A DNA stretch of 64,000 nt, from positions 124,001 to 188,000 of the forward strand of contig JAJEKV010000071.1 of assembly GCA_021234155.1 (NCBI GenBank), written 5' to 3'. A program made the position numbers and the translations under genes. Positions 57,146 through 64,000 of this stretch are shown here, piece by piece (position 1 is the stretch's first letter; the number at the start of each line of letters is the position of its first letter). Under the pieces are notes generated by a model, which saw only the letters and a program-made list of their open reading frames with translations, was not told the origin of the DNA and did not search any database. Source of the DNA: Isoetes taiwanensis (taxonomy: Eukaryota > Streptophyta > Lycopodiopsida > Isoetales > Isoetaceae).

Positions 57146-58218
57146 CCGGTTGAATCCGGGCAAAAATCCTCCTGCGTGAATCCGGGCAAAGTTGCAACGC
57201 CGCCGCTCTTCTTATTTGTTTCTACTTTACTGTTATGCCCTATCACGGGCAGCAATCAACGCCGGGGATGCTTGATGTTGAAAAGCCTGCCGGTTAAAAT
57301 GTCAGTAAATAGGTTTTGGGATTTTATGGTTTTGGTTTGTTTTTAGGGTTATTTATGGTAGGCTTTCGGCAAGGAAGGCGGCGTGGCTATCGAGGAGTTT
57401 CGCCAGGAGCCGTGGCTATGGTGAGGTCACCGACTGCCCTAGGGTTAGGAAGACATGGCAACCGGAAGCTCATGGCGATAGCGCCAGTTTGCACCATACC
57501 CAATCATTTCGCTATAACAGATTCTATGTTTCCTTTTTGACATACACAAAGCATACATGAAGATTTGTAGGAGCCCAGATTCTGGATGCAAATGCTCATG
57601 GAGATTTCTAGGAGCCCTAATTGTGGATGCAGATGCTCGTGGGCGCCCTTCCTTCATAGACACATCTCTGTTGTTTTTGCAGGGACGAAGTTTCTACTAG
57701 TTTCTTTCAGGGCTTATTTTGAGGGCATCCATTGTGCTTTTAGAAGAAGAGGGCGATTGTTGTATTTGTGGAAAATGGAAGGATTATGCCTCTGGTTTGG
57801 TTATCAGAGGCAAGTCTTTGTTACCATGCCCATTCTATGCAAGGCTGGTCCAGCAAGCTCTGTGCAAGCAAATATTATTGTTTCTGTTGTTTGTGTTGTC
57901 ATCTGTTGCAATCTGCCATGCAATTCCTTGCACAAGTGCAGGATGTTTGAGGAAGGCCAAATTTCTGTGCCTACGTTCTCTGCCAAAATTTTGTAATGAC
58001 GGATATGAAATGCAATTTTTCTTTGTAGTGTAACACTTTGTTATGAATAACTGTTTGTTGGGATTGAATGGCACAGTTCTATCAGATTTGTTCTTCTAGC
58101 TGTATTTCCCATATTCGTGCGAGATGGATGCTATGTTCCTCTTCATGTTATGTGATTGAATGTGTTGTTCAACTATTGCATGCAGCTCCAGTTCTTGAGA
58201 CTTCTTCATGTCAAACCA
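57146..58218. other. Intergenic, no gene recognised
   Basis: Overlapping ORFs of 100-136 codons at 57586-58033 on the + strand (one with EGDCCICGKWKDYASGLVIR) match nothing I know. They could be a decayed exon, but the three frames all stay open, so no frame is favoured. A short GAAGATTTSTAGGAGCCC duplication lies at 57556-57625. Confidence 0.5.
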
Positions 58219-58628
58219 TTAACCTATAACCTATAACACAAAGCATTATATTACACGCCTTAAAATTAAATTCCCCCTAAAACCCCCTTTTGTTTGGGTG
58301 CATATTCACACGGGGGGTGACTCCGGGCAACGAGAGCTGTTGGATAGGCATATTCACCCCTTATTCCTTAATCTACACCGTACACAAAGTTCCTCGTTTG
58401 TGGGATATAGATGTATAGAATTTGTTATACTATATAACAAGATTTGTAAAATACTATAAGATTTCAGGCAATATATTATATGGTGTTGATTTTGTACGTG
58501 CCAAACATAATTACAGGGGCTCTCGCTGCCCTACGTCACCCCCCGTGTGAATATGCACCCAAACAAAAGGGGGTTTTAGGGGAATTTATTTTAAGGCGTG
58601 TAATATAATGGTTTGTGTTATAGGTTAA
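58219..58628. mobile_element. MITE-like element, second copy of the family
   Basis: Ends TTAACCTATAAC...GTTATAGGTTAA are inverted. The arms, about 125 bp, share CATTATATTACACGCCTTAA, CCCCCTTTTGTTTGGGTGCA and TATTCACACGGGGGGTGAC. The centre holds TTAATCTACACC and GTATAGAATTTGTTATACTA. The CCCCCTTT...GGTGCATATTCACACGGGGGGTGAC block and the centre are shared with 44847-45347, while the outermost 60-80 bp are not, so the two are subfamilies. No coding capacity. A TTA or TAA target duplication would suit a PIF/Harbinger-type helper, but the ends are palindromic there, so I cannot decide. Confidence 0.8.
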
Positions 58629-59923
58629 AAATTTTTTTCGGAGCAAAAAAAACAAACATTACATCACACTTGGATGAGTTAATGAAAAATAGCAAATGAA
58701 ATAGATACTTCGAGATATTAGAAGCAGCAAGCCTGGTGGAAGCTACTCAGAGCCGCATATGTGCAAAACTATAGAAGCATACATTATCCATAAAGTCTTG
58801 ACATGCTGCCTTTCTGTCAAGGCTCTCATGGTTATTCTTGCCTCATTAATGAATTGATAAGCAAGACAACATCATATGTGTTTTGATTGCATTGCACGGC
58901 TCAAGAGAATCAAATACATACATAAAGGAACATGCATGTAAACATCATGGAGCAGATATCCTCAAGCAAATCATACAACATCAACATTTTTTGTTCGAGT
59001 ACCGCCCATATCCTCTAAAAGTAAAGCCAACAAACTTTGTCTATAGAACACTCTTTTATTAAAGCTACTATGTTCAACATTTACCTTGAAACCGTGTATA
59101 AAGATACAAAGACAACATGCAATGACACTTATAAACTTGGTCTCAGATTAAGGTTCCGACGCCAAAAATGGGCAAATGGCTTCTCCTTTGTGAAGATAGA
59201 AGGGCCAGCTATAGAAGGGCTTATAGGTGAAAATATATTCCCAAAAAGCCCTATTTAGAGAAGTCCTAGACTGGGAGCCTGCATCGTAAAAGCTTAGGTT
59301 ACAAGTGCCAGAGCTGCTGCTCCTACATTGAAATAAGGAAAAACTAGTTAATGATGCTGCAAAATAGCAAGCAGAAAAGCTCTAACTAAAAGTGCATGGG
59401 AGCACACAAGCATACATATTCAGCTCTCCATAGAAGAAAATGCAATTACCATCCCCTTTAGAACTTGTTGTTTCTTAGAACTTGTTCTTTTGCAAAAATT
59501 TAGAGGAAATAGCATTAGTAAATTGCATATGTTGCCAATAAATAAATGGAATTGTAGAGCTGTGAATCCCAATCCAACAACAATCAAATAACAATATGCT
59601 AGTACTAATCGCTGGCCAATTCTTTGAATAAAATTCCACGGATTCATTTTAGTACCTCGAGACCTGCCAAGCTAATGGAAGAACAATAATTTTGTTAATG
59701 GTTTATGGCTACCGATCGTAGTAATCTTGGCCAATTGTAACCATTGCCCTCTTGCTTTATACTATATCATACCCCATTGAATACTACAACAGAAATTTAG
59801 GGATTTTCGTGATTCATTCTACATAGCCATCCGTAAGAACAATCAGCAATGAATTTGTGGTTTAACCACCAACTAAATGCTTGGCTACGTGTAATGCATA
59901 TTTAAATAGTTGTAGATCCGTAC
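58629..59923. other. Intergenic, no gene recognised
   Basis: AT-rich, only short ORFs. It may contain a lost last exon of the glutaredoxin relic on the - strand, since that frame ends at a GTAAGT donor near 59935, but no acceptor and exon can be defended. Confidence 0.4.
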
Positions 59924-60605
59924 TTACGGGGAGCACATAGCCTTCTCTTGCCTCTTTCAGCTCTCCACTTTGATATGCTCGTAATGCAATATCACACCGC
60001 CATAAAACTCCCCATCGATGTCTGAGTTGTGGAAATGTTGGCCAGTTTGAGTACTCCTTCAAGCCTTGACGCAGCCCATCATCTTCGAGAATGTTTACAG
60101 TCTCATATGGCACATTTAAGCATTAAGTATCGATTTCGCAAGTGTTTGAGAAGCCACATTGAGGGAACACCTTAGTCCCCTTCATGAAGAGTACTATCTT
60201 GTGCTCCCTCACAAATTTATCAAGTGATTGTTTCAATTTGGTGTCAACCCTCCGAGCTACCCGCGACCGAAAGAAGCCCTAGGCATGGGCTGCCCTAACT
60301 CGGCCAAGATGAGAGGAGCTAATTTACAAGATGCAAATTTTGCCATTCGCTGAAAGGCAAGGCAATGGGCGAATAGAGGTTGGACAAACAACGAAGTTAG
60401 GGTGTGAGCAGAGAGGGATGGCTATGGCCACGCCGGTTTCCAGTTTATAAACTGGCACCGAATTGTCTCCATATATCCACCAGCTTTTGCAGCCATCTGT
60501 TGCCGGTTTTGCACCGTGAATGCTGCATATTGTTGCCCTGATGCCATGCACAAGGGAGAAACACTGTGGAAAAAAAAAAGCCTTTAAAGCTAACCTTTCT
60601 GGCAA
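59924..60605 (-). pseudogene. Plastid CGFS-type monothiol glutaredoxin, disrupted
   Basis: The - strand pieces read KQSLDKFVREHKIVLFMKGT, FPQCGFSNT, VPYETVNILEDDGLRQGLKE and YSNWPTFPQL, then (other frame) DIDGEFYGG, then (first frame) CDIALRAYQSGELKEA. This is the whole GRXS14-like fold, with the CGFS iron-sulfur-binding active site intact. In the family, such proteins hold and pass on 2Fe-2S clusters in chloroplasts. The upstream 100 codons (60605-60324, MPERLALKAFFFPQ) could be the rest of a transit peptide, out of frame. At least four small indels (two near 60125-60150, two near 59990-60020) shift the frame; the last two compensate each other. The GELKEAREGYVLP end runs into GTAAGT, a likely donor, so it may have been a spliced gene. 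I call it a pseudogene; sequencing errors are the alternative. Confidence 0.8.
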
Positions 60606-60782
60606 AATACTGAAGAATCAAAGGAGTAGTAAAAGTCGGATTCGCCTCCGAGCTTCTGCTGCTTCGAAATCAAAGGACAGACTTGTTCCTTCCTCTTTGA
60701 AGATTCAGAGAAGTAAAAGAAGTCGAAAACACAACCCTAAACCTAAAGTACAGGTTCTCGAGCCCTGCATGCCATTGGTTTT

Positions 60783-60812
60783 TTTTATTTATTTATTTAT
60801 TTATTTGTGGAG
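60783..60812 (+). repeat. TTTA microsatellite
   Basis: About six TTTA units (TTTATTTATTTATTTATTTA), followed by a GTGGAGGGGGTAAACC stretch. Confidence 0.9.
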
Positions 60813-60859
60813 GGGGTAAACCATTGGTGATATGGAATTTAGACAATAAAATGCGGAGT

Positions 60860-60985
60860 GCACTCTAGATATACTGATTAGTATGCCTCATGCAATACGC
60901 CCATGAAATCATATAAAAACCATGCCAAAAAGCGTATAAAATCACAAAAAAAAAACCCTGTTATAATGCTACATATTTGATGCGT
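60860..60985. repeat. Dispersed repeat shared with 28.7 and 43.9 kb
   Basis: GTGCACTCTAGATATACTGA with TTAGTATG matches GAGCACTCTAGATATATGCA with TTAGTATG at about 28723 and, inverted, GTGCACTCTAGATGTACGCA with TTAGTAC at 43910-43945. The copies at 28.7 and 60.9 kb stay similar for another 90 bp (ending TGCTACATATTT). Confidence 0.7.
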
Positions 60986-62559
60986 GGAATGTGTTTGGAG
61001 TTGTTCTCCAGTCCATTAGTCTGACAGTCTGTTATTGCTATAATGGCAGAGATGTTGATCTGTATACTCATTGTTGTTCATGTGTTGTCTGTGTAAATCA
61101 ACATATTCTTTCATGTAATGCATGTGTTCTAGTTGACTACATGTTTGACTGTTTAAAATATAGCAGAAACCATTGGATGACATGGAAAATCGAGTTTGAC
61201 CCTATCTTGTTTTTGGATGAATGGCCGAGGTTGTGAAATTTGGAATATTTTGTGGTGTATTCCATGGATCAAGGGTTGAGAAAAGTGACGAGTATTGAGC
61301 ATGCATCGAGGTTGTGTCTTCATCCACATACCTTCTAATTGCAGCCCGACTAAATCCCTTCCTCCAACCATAGAAGGAACAAGCACAAAAAGTGTTCAGG
61401 AAAAAATGTTGTTCAGATTTTGGCATCAAGCTGCACAAACCTTCGTTTGAATACCCTCCCGCAGTGCCAAGATGATTGTGCAAACTTTATTGAAGAAGGT
61501 TATCTAAAGTTTAGATTTCAATGAGAGACATGAGGTATTATATTCTCTGGTATAGCTAATATTTAAGGTGAAGACCACACTTAAACTCGCATTTCAATTG
61601 CTTGTGTTGTTTTATTTAATCGTACTTAGATGTATAAATTTTGGGCAAATATAATTGTAACATAATGACTATGCAACTAGATTGTCGAACTGTTATGCCT
61701 CTGGCCAGCTCCGAGGGAGCAGCTCAAATTCAACAAGGTTTTATTGGGAATATTTTATGGGGTATATAAAATGTGGATGAGTTAATTATAAGCTAAGGTT
61801 AAGAGAAATATGAAATATATCTTTAAGGTTAAGTGAGCTATGAAATATATCTTTAAAAACAATGAACTGGCTGATAACGGGGCCTTGCCTGCATCTGATA
61901 ATTGGTTCTCAACCAAGAACTTCCTATAATTGATCGACCAAGAACTTTCTGGAATTGATCAGAAGAGTCCAACATCAATCGAAAGTGCAAACTTATTTGT
62001 TTCTAAGGTCTGGTAACTCAGTACAACCATTTCACTATCTCAACGAAATCACACTCTTTCTCATGTTGTTGTTGCAGTTATTCTAAATAAACCAATAGCA
62101 AATTATCTGCAAATATCTCAAACTTTAGTTGTAGCTTCCACAAAATTTGATTATTAGCAGTTTAAAAACCATTTGGCTATCAAGTATGCAACTATAGAAT
62201 TAAACAATACAAGCCCAACTTCCATACTGCAGCAGCCTACGTCCGTCACCTTAATTCTGACAATGAACTGCCTTAACTATCTATTTCATTTACCTTCCAC
62301 TGTGATGTTAGCAAACTGGCTCATGAGAGGGTGCTCTTGCTGCTCCTAAGAGTCTGGTAATGCCAGCAGCGATTGAATTTGAGGGGCACGAGCGGCCTTA
62401 CAATGACAACACTCTATAACCAATGGTATTATTAAGGCTCGTATAGCAAGGCCTATTCGTCATGATCTACTTAAACAATTGTTGTTCAGAGTTGTTATTT
62501 CCTATCAAGCTGCGTTTTGAATGATCCAGAGTTAGCTCGCATGTTTCTAGAGACCCCTC
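60986..62559. other. Intergenic, duplicated fragments, no gene
   Basis: 61297-61345 (GCATGCATCGAGGTTGTGTC, CCACATACCTTCTAATT) repeats 56807-56853. 61495-61620 resembles the DNA downstream of the ATL gene at 52555-52690. The rest is AT-rich without long ORFs. Confidence 0.6.
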
Positions 62560-63830
62560 TCTTTGCAGAATATCGCAGGGCTCGGCAATAAGTTCTCCCA
62601 TCTATTTGTATTGCGCCCCATGCTCCTAGTTCAACTTCTATATCAATGGATGTCTCTCGCCCCTATTTTTTCATTTACTTCTATTCCAGATGCAGTTCCC
62701 ACACCTCAATTACTAGAAGAGCCGAATTTCCTTCTACTTACCTAGAATGGATGCTCAATTTGTGTACCTCCAAGAACACAAGTGTCACGAGGGAGATGTT
62801 TCAAAGCTCGCAGAAATGATTGGTCGATGCTTTAATGTTCTCATTGCAGTGGGGTTGCTTATAGCAGGGGTTGCTATAGCATGGCCTCCGTCCTTGTCAA
62901 TCATCTTCACTCAAACTGATTGTTTTGGTCATTGGACACTGATTGTGGGGCAAGAACATGAGGTTAAGTATGGTCTAATCAATATCTATGCTCATAACAA
63001 ACCCCTTTAGAGAGATTTATTATGGGTTTCTTTGCGGAGCAAGGTTCTTAGCTTAGGCCAAGACATTTTCTAGCTTCTTGTTGGGATGGTAGAAGTGAAG
63101 TCCAATCGGTTGGGGGCTACATCCACTGTGGTATCTGGATTTGAGTGCCAACTGTGGCTTCACTTGCTCCATGATTGCAATCTCATGGAACTTGGTAAAG
63201 GTGCCTTTACTTGGTGCATTCGTCAGACTAGTGAGGGTCTAATAAGCTCTAGAGGCTACTTGAATGCAGCTGCAGCCTGAGCACTTCTAGGTCTTTCTTA
63301 GTCCTGCCTTTGAGACAATTCAATTTCAGACCATCATCCACAACTCCTCTTAGATGTGCCTTTGTGCAACATTGTCCAGGTCGAACATGTTTTCATCTGA
63401 ATGTAAAGTTCTTGAAATTGCAGACTTCCAGGAAGCTTGCAAGGGCATTTGGGCAACTGCCTTTAGCTGACATAAACGGATGGATGTTATTGGATGCACT
63501 CGTAATAATAAAAGGTTTTGTTAGACAGTGGGGTCGAGAATCTGCAGCGGTAAGTTGTACTTTATTGGAAACTTTGTATCACGATCTTCTCCTTTACCCA
63601 CAGGGAATCCTCCTACGGGTTTATGATTCAGATATTCTAACACAGATTCAAGTTCTAAAAGAGGAGCAAATCCAACAGAAAAACACTAAGGCAGGTTTAC
63701 AGTGGTTTCATGATGGAGATTGTTATACGGCTTCTTCTTTCGTGTAGCTAAGCGACATCCCATGATGTTAGATATGTCTTTATTATGCCTATCAGATGGT
63801 CCAGTGCTTTTGGAGCCAACGGAACTCAAA
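62560..63830 (+). pseudogene. L1 LINE endonuclease and linker region, running towards the right edge
   Basis: The frames read MDAQFVYLQEHKCHEGDVSK (the QExH catalytic region), WTLIVGQEHEVKYGLINIYA and then, past a stop at 63008, RDLLWVSL. NLMELGKGAFTWCIRQTSEG followed by LISSR is the D-L...G..FTW...R.xSRLDR end of an L1 endonuclease. The linker follows at 63310-63747: HLNVKFLKL, VIIKGFVRQWGRES and LQWFHDGDCYTASSF (usually W...GDxNTxFFH), then RVAKRHPM. It is a different L1 lineage from the one at 36.6-49.3 kb, judging by these motifs. Several stops and frame changes show decay. The reverse transcriptase should lie beyond 64000. Confidence 0.75.
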
Positions 63831-64000
63831 TAGTATTTGCACATCTGCTTCTAGATATCTACCTTTCTAAGCAGAAATGCGGGAGGTAGTGTTGTCTAGA
63901 ATTTCTCCCATCGTTTTTGAGGAACCGCATCTATCAATAGATAATGTCATAACTGCTATTGATCTGTGCTCGTCAATCTTTCCACTGAAAAAGGGCATAT

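Noticed and set aside
57586-58033. Candidate small gene with a CCICGKWKDY segment and a hydrophobic stretch
   Set aside because: Three overlapping frames are equally open, no family is recognised and no splice structure supports one of them.

Overview
This 64 kb window is plant nuclear DNA from a large, repeat-rich genome. Evidence: three plant protein families (a complete homologue of the Arabidopsis membrane protein At3g27390, a complete ATL-type RING-H2 ligase, and broken pieces of plastid CGFS glutaredoxin and ADP-glucose pyrophosphorylase), GT-AG introns, plant L1 LINEs, Ty1/copia and Ty3-like LTR elements with plant-type primer sites, and a Mutator-like element. The repeat load suggests a fern, another seedless vascular plant or a gymnosperm rather than a compact angiosperm, but the sequence alone does not settle this. 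Only two apparently intact host genes are visible (29.9-31.6 kb and 51.3-52.2 kb); almost everything else is mobile DNA and its debris.

Layout. 0-4.3 kb: decayed LTR retroelement with a gag-like ORF and a 3' LTR. 4.3-7.0 kb: a compact non-autonomous LTR element (two 355 bp LTRs, tRNA primer site, polypurine tract, no pol). 7.0-10.0 kb: decayed non-LTR element (endonuclease and reverse transcriptase relics) ending in a CCTT microsatellite tail. 10.0-11.1 kb: a receptor-kinase fragment and the end of a copia-type LTR.

11.1-27.5 kb is the most interesting region: a DNA transposon inside another DNA transposon. The outer element (TE-A, about 9 kb without the insert) has 24 bp inverted ends, a Mutator/FAR1-like transposase on the + strand, a five-exon Ulp1-type (C48) cysteine protease on the - strand, and arrays of a 21-22 bp palindromic satellite. 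The satellite has opposite polarity on the two sides of the protease gene. Inside the right-hand satellite sits TE-B (18382-25802, 7.4 kb), with its own ends and two convergent genes: a multi-exon protein with RNase-H/DDE-like motifs on the + strand and a seven-exon coiled-coil protein with a RING-like zinc site on the - strand. I do not recognise TE-B as a named superfamily.

27.5-36.6 kb: At3g27390-like gene, retroposon 3' ends, and a long foldback structure (about 0.6 kb arms). 36.6-49.3 kb: one L1 LINE on the - strand, split by a Ty1/copia element (38957-45897, LTRs about 97-98 percent identical by eye) that itself contains a long-TIR MITE. 49.3-62.5 kb: ATL gene, the AGPase and glutaredoxin relics, a second MITE of the same family, several short tandem duplications and a strong hairpin. 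62.5-64 kb: the start of another L1 on the + strand, running off the window.

The history can be partly ordered: satellite before TE-B; foldback before L1 before copia. The two DNA transposons share an architecture (transposase facing an accessory gene), which suggests that the accessory proteins (a SUMO/ubiquitin-type protease in one, a RING-like protein in the other) matter to the elements.
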